Of a DNA stretch of 64,000 nucleotides, positions 29,857 through 39,659 are shown piece by piece. The position numbers and the translations under genes are program-made. Source of the stretch: Micromonospora lupini (GTDB taxonomy: Bacteria; Actinomycetota; Actinomycetes; Mycobacteriales; Micromonosporaceae); NCBI RefSeq assembly GCF_026342015.1, contig NZ_JAPENL010000002.1:2175001-2239000 (forward strand), in the 5' to 3' direction. A model generated the notes under the pieces. It ran no database searches, was not told the DNA's origin, and saw only the letters and a list, made by a program, of their open reading frames with translations. How positions within the stretch are numbered: position 1 is the stretch's first letter; each line of letters opens with the position of its first letter.

Positions 29857-30522
29857 TCAGCGGAGCGTGAGGACGGCGGCGGTGCGGACCAGGCCGTCGG
29901 CGACCACGAAACGGCCGGTGATCGTGCTCGGCGGATCGTCGACCTCCGCCGCGTCCACACGCGCCGGTGCGATCCGGGCCGTGAACGTGCCGGCGTCCGG
30001 ATCCAGCGTGAGGTGGGCGTCGTGGAAGTCCAGCCAGCTTCCGACGACGGGGTGCCAGACCTTGTAGATGGTCTCCTTGGCGCTGAACAGCACGACGGGC
30101 CAGAAGATGTCGGAGGGTAGCCGCGCAAGGCTGTCCTCCTCCTCGGGCAGCAGCACGAGTCGGCGTACCCCCGCATTGACCTCGCGGTGCAGTTCGGCGT
30201 CCATGCCGACCGAGCGCAGGTCGGTGACGCGCGCCGCGGCGGCGGCGCAGTAGCCGGTGGTGTGGGTGATGGCCCCGACCACCCCGGCGGGCCAGATCGG
30301 CGCGCGGTTGGCGGCGGCCGGCACGGCCACCGCCGGCAGGCCGAGGTCGGTCATCGCCCGGCGGGCGCACACCCGGCCGGCGGTGAAGTCCCGCCGACGG
30401 GCCTGTACCGCCCGCTCACCGAGGCACGCCTCTTCGGCGGTGAGGAGCTCGCCGGTCCAGTCGTCGGGCGCGGCGACAGCCACGGCGACCGTCGAAGGCA
30501 GGAGGTCACGCACTGCCGCCAC
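29857..30522 (-). CDS. 4'-phosphopantetheinyl transferase (EntD/Sfp superfamily)
   Basis: A 221-residue enzyme that loads the phosphopantetheine arm of CoA onto carrier proteins of polyketide, nonribosomal peptide or fatty acid synthases. Motifs: GAITHTTGYCAAAAA (P1 region), VGMDAE (residues about 105-110, metal-binding DAE) and FSAKETIYKVWHP (WxxKEAxxK-like, about 145-157). Two GTG starts, 30522 and 30513, are possible; the second has AGGTGG upstream. No carrier protein or synthase gene is in the window, so it probably serves distant clusters. Confidence 0.9.
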   Translation of the reverse strand: MAAVRDLLPSTVAVAVAAPDDWTGELLTAEEACLGERAVQARRRDFTAGRVCARRAMTDLGLPAVAVPAAANRAPIWPAGVVGAITHTTGYCAAAAARVTDLRSVGMDAELHREVNAGVRRLVLLPEEEDSLARLPSDIFWPVVLFSAKETIYKVWHPVVGSWLDFHDAHLTLDPDAGTFTARIAPARVDAAEVDDPPSTITGRFVVADGLVRTAAVLTLR

Positions 30523-30698
30523 CTACCGTCGGGTAGCGCAGGGGCATCCGGTCGACCGTCAGATTTCCGACTCCCACGACGGGAGAAGGTACCGCAAAGA
30601 TGTAACACCGGAGGGACGCGTCGCGCCCTTCAGGATGGCTCCGGGGGGACCACCATCAATAGCTGGCCAGTCCCGTGGACATCTGGAGAGGACCTGCG

Positions 30699-30968
30699 AT
30701 GAGCGATGGCGCCGAACGGCCGAGGGGTCGGGCCGACGACCACGCACCGTCGACCCCGGGCTGGAGCTGCGGCTCCTGCGGCGACGAGTGGCCGTGCGCG
30801 ACGAAGCGCACCAGGCTGCTGGCGGAGTACGGGGGTGACCGGGCGATGCTCAGCGTCTACCTGGGCTCGTGTCTCGCCGCCGCCGCCGAGGACCTGCGAG
30901 CGGCACCTGTGATGTCGCTCCAGGACCGGTTCATCGGCTGGCTACCACGCGGCGCGCGACGACGCTGA
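30699..30968 (+). CDS. Small Cys-containing hypothetical protein (89 aa)
   Basis: A soluble protein with SCGSCGDEWPCATKRTRLLAEY, three to four cysteines that could bind metal, then a helical ALSVYLGSCLAAAAEDL-like stretch. RBS GGAGAGGA is five to seven bases upstream of the ATG. I recognise this as a type of short protein found in related actinomycetes, but know no function for it. Confidence 0.6.
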   Translation: MSDGAERPRGRADDHAPSTPGWSCGSCGDEWPCATKRTRLLAEYGGDRAMLSVYLGSCLAAAAEDLRAAPVMSLQDRFIGWLPRGARRR

Positions 30969-31022
30969 GCCCACCGGTGGCCCCGCCCGACGTGGGCGGG
31001 GCCACCGGTTGACCGGGCGGGT

Positions 31023-31805
31023 TCAGGCCCGGCGGGGCCGCCGGGTCAGCGCGAAGCCGACCACCCCGGCCACCGCGGCGAGCACGCCGCCGATGCCGGT
31101 CCAGATCCACCGCGAGCCGAGATCCGGCAACCAGTCCGCCGGCGAGTCGCCCTCGTCGGCGGCCTCCGGGTCGGGCGTCGGTACGGCGTTGAGCACGGTC
31201 CCCGCCGTGGTGTTCGGCACCAGTGGCGCGGCCAGCTCACCGTCGTCGGCCGAGGCGCCCCGGTCCGCGACCACGCCGACCAGCAGGTCCACGTCGACGG
31301 GCGCGCCCAGATCCGGCTCGGGCAGGTCGACGACGGAGAGTCGGACGACGTACGTGCCGGGCAGCGGGTCGGCCGACCACGGCTCCGCCCACGGGCGCAC
31401 CTCGCGCAGGGTGCAGCCCAGCGCCACGCTCGACGCCTTGCCGTCCACAGTCGGGGTCTGCGCCCCGGCGGTGCACGCCTGCCGTCGGCGCAGCCCGTCG
31501 AACACGTCCACGGTCCAGGTGGAGGCGCCGCTGCGTGCCTTCGGGAAGGTGACTGTGGCGCTGATCTCGTGCACCTGACCGGCGGTCGCCGAGAACGACC
31601 AGTAGAGGTGGTCGCCGACCGAGGCGTCCACCCGCACCGGCTGGCCGGCCGTGATCGGGGTGGCGGTGAGGAACGAGGTGCCGGCCCGGGTCACCGGCGT
31701 GGCGCCCGGAGACGGGGTGGGGGCGGCCACGGCCGCAGCGGGCAGCAGCGCGGCCCCACCGGCGGCGAGCAGCGCCGCCAGTGACCGGAACAGTGCGGTT
31801 CGCAT
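31023..31805 (-). CDS. Exported, C-terminally anchored protein paired with VWA protein
   Basis: A 260-residue protein with signal peptide (LFRSLAALLAAGGAALLPAAAVAAP), an extracellular beta-rich domain (about 40-180, with a Cys pair) and a C-terminal transmembrane helix (IGGVLAAVAGVVGFAL) followed by RRPRRA, so it is held in the membrane with its bulk outside. Its ATG overlaps the stop of the VWA gene (TGATG), so the two are co-translated. No family recognised. Confidence 0.72.
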   Translation of the reverse strand: MRTALFRSLAALLAAGGAALLPAAAVAAPTPSPGATPVTRAGTSFLTATPITAGQPVRVDASVGDHLYWSFSATAGQVHEISATVTFPKARSGASTWTVDVFDGLRRRQACTAGAQTPTVDGKASSVALGCTLREVRPWAEPWSADPLPGTYVVRLSVVDLPEPDLGAPVDVDLLVGVVADRGASADDGELAAPLVPNTTAGTVLNAVPTPDPEAADEGDSPADWLPDLGSRWIWTGIGGVLAAVAGVVGFALTRRPRRA

Positions 31806-33100
31806 CAGTTCTCCCTCCAGGTGGCGACCCACCAGCGGGTGAGCAGGCCGGCGATCAGGCCGGTGAGCAGGCCGGCCACGGTGAGCAGGGCGAGCAGCAC
31901 CCAGCCCCGGCCGAGGTCGGGTCCGTCCGGGGCCCCCGCGGCGGCGACCACGTCGATGGTCAGCTCCACAGGCATGCCTGGCGTCGCCGCGGTGCCCGGG
32001 CGTGCGGCGAACGAGTTGCTCACCACCAGGCAGACGGTGGTGGGCTCGACGACTGGCGTGGAGGTCTCGGCGGTCGCGTTCTCGTCGTCGGCGGCGTCCT
32101 CGTCGTCGGCGGTGGCCGACCAGCGCAGACCGGCGGAGAGCACGTCGGCCCGGCCGCTGCCGGCGTCCGCGCCACGGACCAGTTCCCGGCCGTCCGCGGC
32201 GGTGGCCCGCAGCAGCACCCCGTAGTCCCGGTTCACCGGCCGGTCCAGCGCCATGCTCACCGACGCGCGCAGCTCCTGCCCGGGGCGTACGGGCACCCGG
32301 TAGTAGCGGTGCTCGGAGAACGCCTCCCGGTCGGCGTACACGCCGGGGGCGAGCAGCGGCGCGGAGTCACAGGCGTCCGCGCCGCCGACCACTGTCGGAG
32401 CACGGGTGTGGGTGTCACCGGCCCGCTCGACGAGCTGTTTGATCCGGCCGGTCAGCTCGTCGGCGCTCTGCGCCGCGGTGTAGGTGCCCCCGGTCGCCGC
32501 GGCGATGCAGAGCAACTGGCGGCGTACCTTCTCGTCGGGCGCGAGACCGAGCGTGTCGACGACCAGGCTGGTGCCCTGCGCGGCCAGTTCCCGGGCTACC
32601 TGGCACGGGTCCGGCGGCGCGCAGGTGTCCTCCCCGTCGGTGATCAGCACGATCCTCCGGGTGGTGGCGCCGGCGCCCAGGTCCTGCGCGGCGGAGCGTA
32701 GTGCGAGACCGACCGGGGTGAACCCGGTCGGTCGGAGCGTCGCGACCGCCGCCTTGGCCCGGGTCCGGTCGACCGGACCGACCGGCACGATCTGCTGGGT
32801 GTCCTGGCAGCCGACCTTCTTGTCCTTGCCCTTGTAGGTCGCGCCGAGCACCCGGATGCCGAGCTGGGTCTCCTCCGGCAGCGCGTCCACCACGTCGTTG
32901 AACGCCTGCTGGGCCACCGAGATCCGGCTGCGGCCGTCGATGTCCGCGGCCCGCATCGAGCCGCTGACGTCGAGCACCAGCTCGACCCGGGGCGGCTCGG
33001 CCGCCTGCTCCTCGTCGGCCGCCGCCGGGACCGGCCCGGTCAGCGCGGTGGTCGCCAGCAGTCCGAGGAGGACGGCCGCCGATCGTCTGAAGTTGATCAC
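31805..33100 (-). CDS. Exported von Willebrand factor A domain protein
   Basis: A 431-residue protein. A signal peptide (VINFRRSAAVLLGLLATTALTG) precedes a VWA domain (about 45-235) with an intact metal-ion site start, LDVSGSMRAAD (DxSxS), and IVLITDGEDTCAPPDPC further on. A second beta-rich domain follows and a C-terminal helix (WVLLALLTVAGLLTGLIAGLL) anchors it. Start taken at GTG 33100 because it begins the signal peptide; GTG 33124 is the only other candidate and neither has a clear SD. It forms a two-gene unit with the next protein. Confidence 0.85.
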   Translation of the reverse strand: MINFRRSAAVLLGLLATTALTGPVPAAADEEQAAEPPRVELVLDVSGSMRAADIDGRSRISVAQQAFNDVVDALPEETQLGIRVLGATYKGKDKKVGCQDTQQIVPVGPVDRTRAKAAVATLRPTGFTPVGLALRSAAQDLGAGATTRRIVLITDGEDTCAPPDPCQVARELAAQGTSLVVDTLGLAPDEKVRRQLLCIAAATGGTYTAAQSADELTGRIKQLVERAGDTHTRAPTVVGGADACDSAPLLAPGVYADREAFSEHRYYRVPVRPGQELRASVSMALDRPVNRDYGVLLRATAADGRELVRGADAGSGRADVLSAGLRWSATADDEDAADDENATAETSTPVVEPTTVCLVVSNSFAARPGTAATPGMPVELTIDVVAAAGAPDGPDLGRGWVLLALLTVAGLLTGLIAGLLTRWWVATWREN

Positions 33101-33187
33101 GGCCGGCAGTGTAGTGAAATCCACTTTGGATGATCGTTGGGGTGGCCTGTCGTCCCGGATGGCCGGGAACGCGCGGACCCGGCCGGG

Positions 33188-33553
33188 TCAGGCGGGCGGG
33201 TCGAGCAGCGCGACAAGCCGCTTCGGCGCGATCTCCCGATACGCGTCCCGGCACAACTCGTCGATCTCGGTCCAGTCGACGTCGCTGTCGAGCCGGACGC
33301 CGAGCCACCCCCGGCCGCCGACGTAGGGCGGGCGGAAGAAGCGGGCCGGGTCGGCGGCGGTCAACTCCGCCTGGGCGCCGGTCGGCGCGGCGCACCACAG
33401 GTGGGGGAAGTCGTTCTGGTGGTGCCCGTCGGCGTGCAGGGTGACGAACACGCTCTTGTCCCGCACGAACCAGGTAGGTGACCCGTGGCTGGGGCGCTCG
33501 GTCACCTCGGGCAGCGCGAGGCAGATCGTCCGGACCCGTTCCAGCAGCTCCAC
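33188..33553 (-). CDS. MmcQ/YjbR family protein
   Basis: A 121-residue protein of the YjbR fold: VRTICLALPEVTERPSHGSPTWFVRDKSVFVTL is the diagnostic N-terminus, with GGRGWLGVRLDSDVDWTEIDELCRDAYREIAPKRL at the C-terminal end. Often labelled DNA-binding from structure alone. GTG 33553 lies behind a GGAGG-containing stretch. Confidence 0.88.
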   Translation of the reverse strand: MELLERVRTICLALPEVTERPSHGSPTWFVRDKSVFVTLHADGHHQNDFPHLWCAAPTGAQAELTAADPARFFRPPYVGGRGWLGVRLDSDVDWTEIDELCRDAYREIAPKRLVALLDPPA

Positions 33554-33787
33554 AGCACCCCGCCTCCCGTCACGGTCGCGACGCCCACCACGGCGAGCCT
33601 AGTGCGTCGGGCCGTGTGGCCGGCAGCCCTCGTCGATGGCGAGACGGCCCGTTCGGGGCGCTGGGTCCACGCCGGGTCACCCTCGGTCAACTGCTGAATG
33701 GCAAGTATCGGCCCGGCCGGTATCCGTCGGAAATCTGACCCAAGTCGACCCGTTGTGCCGGTGGTGCGCGGTGGTTAAGCTCTTGAT

Positions 33788-33835
33788 GCGCGCCCCAATC
33801 GCCCGCTTCCCCCGTGGCAGGCGATCGGGGCGCGC
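33788..33835. terminator. Hairpin, 16-bp arms with one mismatch
   Basis: GCGCGCCCCAATCGCC pairs with GGCGATCGGGGCGCGC (one A-C mismatch), 16-base loop. It may terminate leftward transcription or belong to a small RNA. Confidence 0.6.
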
Positions 33836-33851
33836 GTCTATGTGTAAGAGG

Positions 33852-33884
33852 TCGGGCCCGCACGCGAGACGCGTGCGGGCCCGA
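33852..33884. terminator. Terminator hairpin after the mannosyltransferase gene
   Basis: Perfect 15-bp stem TCGGGCCCGCACGCG / CGCGTGCGGGCCCGA with a three-base loop, 38 bases past the mannosyltransferase stop. Confidence 0.75.
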
Positions 33885-33921
33885 TTTCCGTCGCGCTGTG
33901 CGGCGCGTCGCCTGCCGGTGC

Positions 33922-35631
33922 TTATATCCAGCGGCCGTCGAGCCACATTCGCGACAGCCAGTCCGAGTACGGGATCAGCCGGCCCACGAAGATCGGGTAG
34001 AAGTACGCGAAGCACAGCGCCACCAGCAGCACGTACGCCCCGGCCGCGACGCTGCCCACCAGCCGGCGTTCGTAGCCGGCGTCGCCGGGCACCAGGGCCG
34101 CCATCTCACCCACGTCACCCCCGGCCGGGGCGATGAGCGCACCGAGCACGTACACCACTGCCAGCACCAGGAACGGCAGCGCCGGCGCGACGTAGAACGA
34201 GAACATCGTCCGACCGTCGAGGGCGAACCAGAACCAGGGCAGCAGCCCGGCGGCCACGGTGAGCAGGATCGCGCCGGCCCGCCAGTCCCGCCGCGCCACG
34301 CCCAGCCAGACCAGCGCCACCAGGGCGGGCAGGAACGACCACCAGAGCAGCGGGGTGCCGAGCAGAAGGATCTCCGAGGCGCAGGTCGGTGCGCCGCAGG
34401 CGCCGTCGCCGGACCAGTGGAACGCGACCGGCCGCCCGAGCAGCAGCCACTGCCACGGCCACGACTGGTACTTGTGCGGATCGTCGAGCTGCGCGTGGAA
34501 GCCGTACGCCGCGCGGTGGTACTCGAAGAGGTTGATCAGCGGACCGATCACCGGGGTGTCGCTGAGCGGGGCGCTCGGGTAGGCCGACGCCAGCCGGTAG
34601 TAGCCGTCGTCGCTGAGCAGCCACCCCGACCAGGTGGCGAGGTAGGTGCCGACCATCAGCACGCCGGCCAGCACCAGCCAGGGCACCTCGTCGAGGAGGG
34701 TGTCGCGCCAGGGCCGGCGGACGCCAGCCGAGCGGCGGACGCCGACCTCCCAGAGAACCACGAGCAGCGCGAAGGCCGGCACGAAGTACAGGCCGCTCCA
34801 CTTGACCGCGCAGGCGCAGCCGATCAGCACCCCGGCGGCGAGCCGCCACCACGGCCAGGTGCGCCAGCCGGTCGGCGGGCGGCCGGCACGGCCCGGCAGG
34901 CTCGGGTCGAGCCCGTCGTCCAGGGCGCGCGCCCAGCGTCGGCGTCGGGAGTCCCGGTCGAGCACCAGAGCGCCGAAGGCGGCCAGCACGAAGAACAGCA
35001 GGAAGATGTCGAGCAGCGCCGCGCGCGACAGCACCAGGTGGAAGCCGTCGAGCGCGAGCAGCAGGCCGGCCGCGCAGCCGAGCACCGTCGAGCGGAACAG
35101 CCGCCGGCCGATGCGGACCAGCAGCAGCACGGACAGCGTGCCGATCAGGGCCGCCGAGAACCGCCAGCCGAACTCGGGGGCGGTGGTGAACAGGTGCCCG
35201 CCGACGGAGACCTTCGAGTCCGCGTCCTGATAGCCGAAGGCCCACTCACCCACGCCGATCAGCCACTTGCCCAGCGGAGGGTGCACCACGTACGACGGGA
35301 CGTTGTCCTTGTAGTTCCACTCGACGCCCCGGCTGATCAGCCCGTACGCGTCCTTGGCGTAGTACGTCTCGTCGAAGATCTTGCCCTTGGGGCTGGACAG
35401 GCCCACGAAGCGCAGGATCGCGGCGATCGCCACCACCACGGCGGTGGCGAGCCACGAGAACGGGTCCATCCGGGCGTCGACGGTGGCGAACCGGCGACGG
35501 ACCACGGCGGACACCCCCCCGCCGTCGGCACGCGGTGCCGTCGGGTCCTGGCCAGGACTGGGCTCGCCTGTCACCTCGACCGTGTCAGCCGGGTCGGCGC
35601 TCGGGCTCTGCGCTGTCGACGCACTCGTCAC
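33922..35631 (-). CDS. Polyprenol-phosphate-mannose--protein O-mannosyltransferase
   Basis: A 569-residue GT39 membrane enzyme that transfers mannose from polyprenyl-phosphate mannose to Ser/Thr of exported proteins. An acidic cytoplasmic start is followed by about eleven hydrophobic helices. The first extracytoplasmic loop has the catalytic Asp-Glu of FDETYYAKDAYGL and then HPPLGKWLIGVGEWAFGY, the PMT signature. Start set to GTG 35631; the frame extends further only as the shadow of rsmI. Divergent from rsmI with 84 bases between starts, an arrangement conserved in actinobacteria (M. tuberculosis Rv1002c/Rv1003). Confidence 0.92.
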   Translation of the reverse strand: MTSASTAQSPSADPADTVEVTGEPSPGQDPTAPRADGGGVSAVVRRRFATVDARMDPFSWLATAVVVAIAAILRFVGLSSPKGKIFDETYYAKDAYGLISRGVEWNYKDNVPSYVVHPPLGKWLIGVGEWAFGYQDADSKVSVGGHLFTTAPEFGWRFSAALIGTLSVLLLVRIGRRLFRSTVLGCAAGLLLALDGFHLVLSRAALLDIFLLFFVLAAFGALVLDRDSRRRRWARALDDGLDPSLPGRAGRPPTGWRTWPWWRLAAGVLIGCACAVKWSGLYFVPAFALLVVLWEVGVRRSAGVRRPWRDTLLDEVPWLVLAGVLMVGTYLATWSGWLLSDDGYYRLASAYPSAPLSDTPVIGPLINLFEYHRAAYGFHAQLDDPHKYQSWPWQWLLLGRPVAFHWSGDGACGAPTCASEILLLGTPLLWWSFLPALVALVWLGVARRDWRAGAILLTVAAGLLPWFWFALDGRTMFSFYVAPALPFLVLAVVYVLGALIAPAGGDVGEMAALVPGDAGYERRLVGSVAAGAYVLLVALCFAYFYPIFVGRLIPYSDWLSRMWLDGRWI

Positions 35632-35715
35632 CCGGCGATCGTAGGCTGCCAGGGTGTCCTGTGGCGCCCGTCGTCCCTGATACCGGTATTCGCTGTCGAT
35701 GAAGGAGACGATGTC

Positions 35716-36564
35716 GTGGGTGAAATGTCCGAAGCTGGGCGCCTGATCCTGCTCGGTGCCCCGCTCGGCAACCCCGCCGACGCCTCGGCCCGGTTCCGAG
35801 AGGTGCTGGCCAGCGCCGACGTGGTGGCCGCCGAGGACACCCGCCGCCTCACCCGGCTGGCCCGCGACCTCGACATCACAGTCGGAGGCCGGATCGTCTC
35901 CTACTTCGAGGGCAACGAGGAGCGGCGTACGCCCGAACTGGTCGAGGTCATCCTCGGCGGGTACGCGGTGGCGCTGGTGACCGACGGCGGCATGCCGAGC
36001 GTCTCCGACCCGGGTTACCGGCTGGTCCGGGCCGCGCTGGACGTCGGGGCGCCGGTCACCGTCGCGCCCGGGCCCAGTGCGGTGACCACCGCCCTCGCCG
36101 TCTCCGGGCTGCCCTGTGACAGGTTCTGCTTCGAGGGGTTCCTGCCCCGCAGCGGGAGCGCCCGCCGGTCCCGGCTGCGCGCCCTCGCCGCCGAGGAGCG
36201 CACCCTCGTCTTCTTCGAGGCGCCGCACCGGATCGGCGCGGCGCTCGCCGACCTGGCCGAGACGTTCGGTGCGGACCGGCCGGCCGCGCTCTGCCGGGAA
36301 CTCACCAAGACCTACGAGGAGGTGCTCCGCCGCCCCCTCGGCGAGCTGGCCCGGTGGGCTGCCGAGGGCGATCCGCGCGGGGAGATCACACTGGTGGTGG
36401 CCGGCTCACCGGCGACCGCCCCGGAACGCCCCGACGACGACGCCCTGCGCGCGGCAGTCGCCGAGCGGGAGGCCGCCGGCCGGTCCCGCCGGGACGCCAT
36501 CACCGACGTCGCCACCGAATTCGCGCTGCGCCGCCGCGAGGTCTACACGATCGTGCACAGCTGA
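35716..36564 (+). CDS. rsmI: 16S rRNA (cytidine1402-2'-O)-methyltransferase
   Basis: A 282-residue SAM-dependent methyltransferase of the tetrapyrrole-methylase fold. It has GRLILLGAPLGNPADAS at the start, VAAEDTRRLTRLA, VTDGGMPSVSDPGYRL (residues about 90-105) and ELTKTYEEVLR. It modifies C1402 in the ribosomal decoding centre. GTG 35716 is chosen over ATG 35725 because AAGGAG lies eight bases upstream of the GTG. Confidence 0.93.
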   Translation: MGEMSEAGRLILLGAPLGNPADASARFREVLASADVVAAEDTRRLTRLARDLDITVGGRIVSYFEGNEERRTPELVEVILGGYAVALVTDGGMPSVSDPGYRLVRAALDVGAPVTVAPGPSAVTTALAVSGLPCDRFCFEGFLPRSGSARRSRLRALAAEERTLVFFEAPHRIGAALADLAETFGADRPAALCRELTKTYEEVLRRPLGELARWAAEGDPRGEITLVVAGSPATAPERPDDDALRAAVAEREAAGRSRRDAITDVATEFALRRREVYTIVHS

Positions 36565-36576
36565 CCCGCTCGGCAG

Positions 36577-37662
36577 TTACCAGGCGGCGGCGAGGAAGCC
36601 GAGGGTGATCAGGGCCGGGCCGGCGAGAGCCGCGGCCACCGCCAGGCGGCGGTGCCGACGGCCGGGCAGTCGGGCGGACCCCGTCCACCTGACGATGCCT
36701 GCGGTGCAGCCGAGCACCCCCAGCAGCCCGGGCAGCCACCGCAGGTGTCGGCCCGCTCCGGTGTCGGCGTATGCGGTGCCGCCGTCCGGGCCGGTCATCC
36801 GAGCCGGCAGCGCCGTCCCGGGGGCGCTGCCTCCGGCGGGTACGCCGCTGACGCGTACCCCGTGCGCCAGGAACCGCCCGTCGTCGGCCGTGAAGATGCC
36901 TCGGCACCGCTGGGTGAGACCGCCGCCGGTGCAGTCGTCGATCACCACGGTGCCGTCGCGCGCGTGCCCGACCGCGAGCCAGAACGGGCCGGCGCTGACC
37001 CAGGCGAAGAAGGCCGCGACCAGGCTCAGCACCACCAGCGCGGTCAGTCCGGGCAGCGGGTCCGGCAACGCGGTCGTCCGCGACGTGGAACGGCGAGCCC
37101 TGGCCGGGGCGCGGCGCCGGGGGGCGATGTCCTCCCGGACGGGTGTGCCGTCCCAGTGCACCTCCTCGATCGGCGCCCAGAACGCGACCTCGTCGTCCGG
37201 TGGCCGGTCCCCGTCGGCCCGGTGGACCTCCCGCTGACGGCTCTGCTGGCGTACCGGCACCCGACGTGGCACCGCGTCCACAGGTGCCCCGGTGGTCGGC
37301 TCCACCTCGACGGGGGCCCTGGCGGCCGTCGGGCCCGGCGGGTTCGGGCGGGCCGGGCTGGGCACGGGCGCCGTCGGGCTGGGCCGCGCCGGGGTGGGGG
37401 CCGGCGCGGCCGGCGTGGGCCGGGCCGGCGTGGCGGTGACCTCCGGCGTCCCGTCCCGTCGCGGTACGGCCGCCCGCCCGGAGGGCGTGGGCCGCCGGTC
37501 GCCGGGCCGGTCGGGTGCGGCGGTGGGGACCAGCCGGGGTTGCGGCGCGACCCCGGCGCCCCGGGGCGCGCCGGACGCCGGGCCGGGCTCGTCGCCGCCC
37601 GTGGGCCCGGTGGGACGCTCGTCGTGGTCCCGGGCCGCTCCTCTGCCAGTCACGACGTTCAT
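36577..37662 (-). CDS. Proline-rich membrane protein, unknown (361 aa)
   Basis: Residues 1-190 are Pro/Arg/Ala-rich and probably disordered, including tandem PARPxPxxP segments. Then a transmembrane helix ([15 protein letters not shown]), an extracytoplasmic domain with Cys residues ([16 protein letters not shown]), a second helix ([15 protein letters not shown]) and a third at the C-terminus ([22 protein letters not shown]). No SD is obvious before ATG 37662; GTG 37653 is an alternative. It converges on rsmI with only 12 bases between stops. Function unknown. Confidence 0.65.
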   Translation of the reverse strand: MNVVTGRGAARDHDERPTGPTGGDEPGPASGAPRGAGVAPQPRLVPTAAPDRPGDRRPTPSGRAAVPRRDGTPEVTATPARPTPAAPAPTPARPSPTAPVPSPARPNPPGPTAARAPVEVEPTTGAPVDAVPRRVPVRQQSRQREVHRADGDRPPDDEVAFWAPIEEVHWDGTPVREDIAPRRRAPARARRSTSRTTALPDPLPGLTALVVLSLVAAFFAWVSAGPFWLAVGHARDGTVVIDDCTGGGLTQRCRGIFTADDGRFLAHGVRVSGVPAGGSAPGTALPARMTGPDGGTAYADTGAGRHLRWLPGLLGVLGCTAGIVRWTGSARLPGRRHRRLAVAAALAGPALITLGFLAAAW

Positions 37663-37796
37663 TGCACACCGGCGGCGCCGGCTGATCGGGCAGCTGGACC
37701 GCGTGTCGACGACAAATCGGACCAATGGGCGGGGTGGTCGGTCCGGTCCGGCGGCCCGGCACCCCCATTGGTTCGCGGATGCCCCGGGCGGGTCAC

Positions 37797-37802
37797 TAGG
37801 CT
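37797..37802 (+). promoter_or_regulatory. -10 box for a leaderless metG transcript
   Basis: TAGGCT ends eight bases before the metG ATG, and no Shine-Dalgarno site lies in between. Confidence 0.55.
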
Positions 37803-37810
37803 TGCTGCTC

Positions 37811-39613
37811 ATGAGTCACGTTCTCGCGGCAGTGGCCTGGCCGTACGCCAACGGCCCCCGCCACATCGGCCACGTCTCCGGTTTCGGCGTTCCCTCCGAC
37901 GTCTTCGCCCGGTACATGCGGATGGCCGGCCACGACGTGCTCATGGTCTCCGGCACCGACGAGCACGGCACCCCCATCCAGGTGCAGGCCGACGCCGACG
38001 GGGTGACCCCGCGCGAGCTGGCCGACAGGTACAACAGGGTGATCGTCGAGGACCTGCACGGCCTCGGACTCTCCTACGACCTGTTCACCCGCACCACCAC
38101 CCGCAACCACTACGCGGTGGTGCAGGAGCTGTTCGAGGGGATGTACCGCAACGGCTACATCGTGCCGAAGACCACCATGGGCGCGATCTCGCCGTCCACC
38201 GGGCGCACCCTGCCCGACCGGTACATCGAGGGCACCTGCCCGATCTGCGGGTACGACAGCGCCCGCGGCGACCAGTGCGACAACTGCGGCAACCAGCTCG
38301 ACCCGATCGACCTGATCGACCCGAAGTCGCGGATCAACGGGGAGACCCCGAAGTTCGTCGAGACCGAGCACTTCTTCCTGGACCTGCCCGCCCTGGCCGA
38401 CGTGCTCCGCCAGTGGCTGGACACCCGGGAGGGGTGGCGGCCCAACGTGCTGCGGTTCTCCCGCAACCTGCTCGACGACCTCCAGCCCCGGGCGATCACG
38501 CGCGACCTGGAGTGGGGCGTGCCGATCCCGCTGGACGGCTGGCGGGACCGCACCGACAAGCGGATCTACGTCTGGTTCGACGCGGTGATCGGCTACCTGT
38601 CCGCCTCGATCGAGTGGGCCCGCCGCTCCGGCGACCCGGAGGCGTGGCGCAGGTGGTGGTCCGCCGACGGGGAGGGCAAGGACGCCCGGTCCTACTACTT
38701 CATGGGCAAGGACAACATCGTCTTCCACTCGGTGATCTGGCCGGCGCTGCTCTCCGGATACTCCGGCGAGGGCTCCCGCGACGGCGAGCCGGGCGAGCTG
38801 GGCCAGCTCAACCTGCCCACCGAGGTGGTTTCCAGCGAATACCTGACCATGGAGGGGCGCAAGTTCTCCTCGTCCCGCAAGGTGGTCATCTACGTCCGCG
38901 AGTTCCTGGAGCGCTACGACGCCGACGCGCTGCGCTACTTCATCGCCGCCGCCGGGCCGGAGAGCAACGACACCGACTTCACCTGGGCCGAGTTCCTGCG
39001 CCGCAACAACGACGAGCTGGTCGCCGGCTGGGGCAACCTGGTCAACAGGTGCGTCTCGATGGCCGCGAAGAACTTCGGGGCGATCCCCTCGATCGACCCG
39101 GCCGGCCTCACCGAGGCCGACGAGGCGCTGCTCGCGGTGTCCCGCGCCGGGTTCGACACGGTCGGCGACCTGATCGGCCGGCACCGGCAGAAGCAGGCCA
39201 TCGGCGAGGCCATGAAGGTGGTCGCCGAGGCCAACAAATACCTGTCCGAGCAGGCGCCGTGGAAGCTCAAGGACGAGGCAGACAAGCCCCGGATGGGCAC
39301 CATCCTGCACGTCGCCCTCCAGGTGATCAGCGACGCCAACACGCTGCTCACCCCGTTCCTGCCGCACTCCGCGCAGCAGGTGCACGAGCTGCTGGGCCGC
39401 ACCGGCGTGCACGCGCCGATGCCTGTCATCGAGCAGGTCGACGACCTGGACGGCGGTCCGTCGTACCCGGTGTTGACCGGGGACTACACGGTGGGCGCGC
39501 GCTGGGAGTCGGTACCGCTGGAGGCCGGCACGCCGCTGGCCACGCCGAAGCCGGTGTTCCGCAAGCTCGACCCGTCGATCGTCGAGGAGGAGCTGGCCCG
39601 ACTGGCCGGCTGA
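37811..39613 (+). CDS. metG: Methionyl-tRNA synthetase
   Basis: A 600-residue class I synthetase charging tRNA-Met, needed for initiation and elongation. HIGH motif at residues 18-21 (PRHIGHVSG), a four-cysteine zinc knuckle C143/C146/C156/C159 ([18 protein letters not shown]) and the KMSKS-equivalent KFSSSR at 351-356. The anticodon-binding helical domain follows from about residue 400. No C-terminal dimer domain, normal for actinobacteria. Next along the chromosome come tatD, rsmA and ispE, as in M. tuberculosis. Confidence 0.96.
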   Translation: MSHVLAAVAWPYANGPRHIGHVSGFGVPSDVFARYMRMAGHDVLMVSGTDEHGTPIQVQADADGVTPRELADRYNRVIVEDLHGLGLSYDLFTRTTTRNHYAVVQELFEGMYRNGYIVPKTTMGAISPSTGRTLPDRYIEGTCPICGYDSARGDQCDNCGNQLDPIDLIDPKSRINGETPKFVETEHFFLDLPALADVLRQWLDTREGWRPNVLRFSRNLLDDLQPRAITRDLEWGVPIPLDGWRDRTDKRIYVWFDAVIGYLSASIEWARRSGDPEAWRRWWSADGEGKDARSYYFMGKDNIVFHSVIWPALLSGYSGEGSRDGEPGELGQLNLPTEVVSSEYLTMEGRKFSSSRKVVIYVREFLERYDADALRYFIAAAGPESNDTDFTWAEFLRRNNDELVAGWGNLVNRCVSMAAKNFGAIPSIDPAGLTEADEALLAVSRAGFDTVGDLIGRHRQKQAIGEAMKVVAEANKYLSEQAPWKLKDEADKPRMGTILHVALQVISDANTLLTPFLPHSAQQVHELLGRTGVHAPMPVIEQVDDLDGGPSYPVLTGDYTVGARWESVPLEAGTPLATPKPVFRKLDPSIVEEELARLAG

Positions 39614-39624
39614 GCGTACGACGC

Positions 39625-39656
39625 CCCCCGGCGGCAGGGCATCCGGCCGCCGGGGG
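39625..39656. terminator. Terminator after metG
   Basis: CCCCCGGCGGC / GCCGCCGGGGG, an 11-bp perfect stem with a ten-base loop, 12 bases past the metG stop and just before the end of the convergent gene at 39660. Confidence 0.75.
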
Positions 39657-39659
39657 ACG

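Larger units (their letters stand above)
33554..33921. other. 368-bp intergenic region with two strong hairpins
   Basis: No gene seen. It contains a 16-bp imperfect hairpin (33788-33835) and a 15-bp perfect hairpin (33852-33884), tandem and downstream of the leftward mannosyltransferase gene. Confidence 0.6.

Noticed and set aside
29857-30522. Phosphopantetheinyl transferase as sign of a biosynthetic gene cluster here
   Set aside because: No carrier protein, synthase, tailoring or export gene lies near it; it is a stand-alone enzyme.
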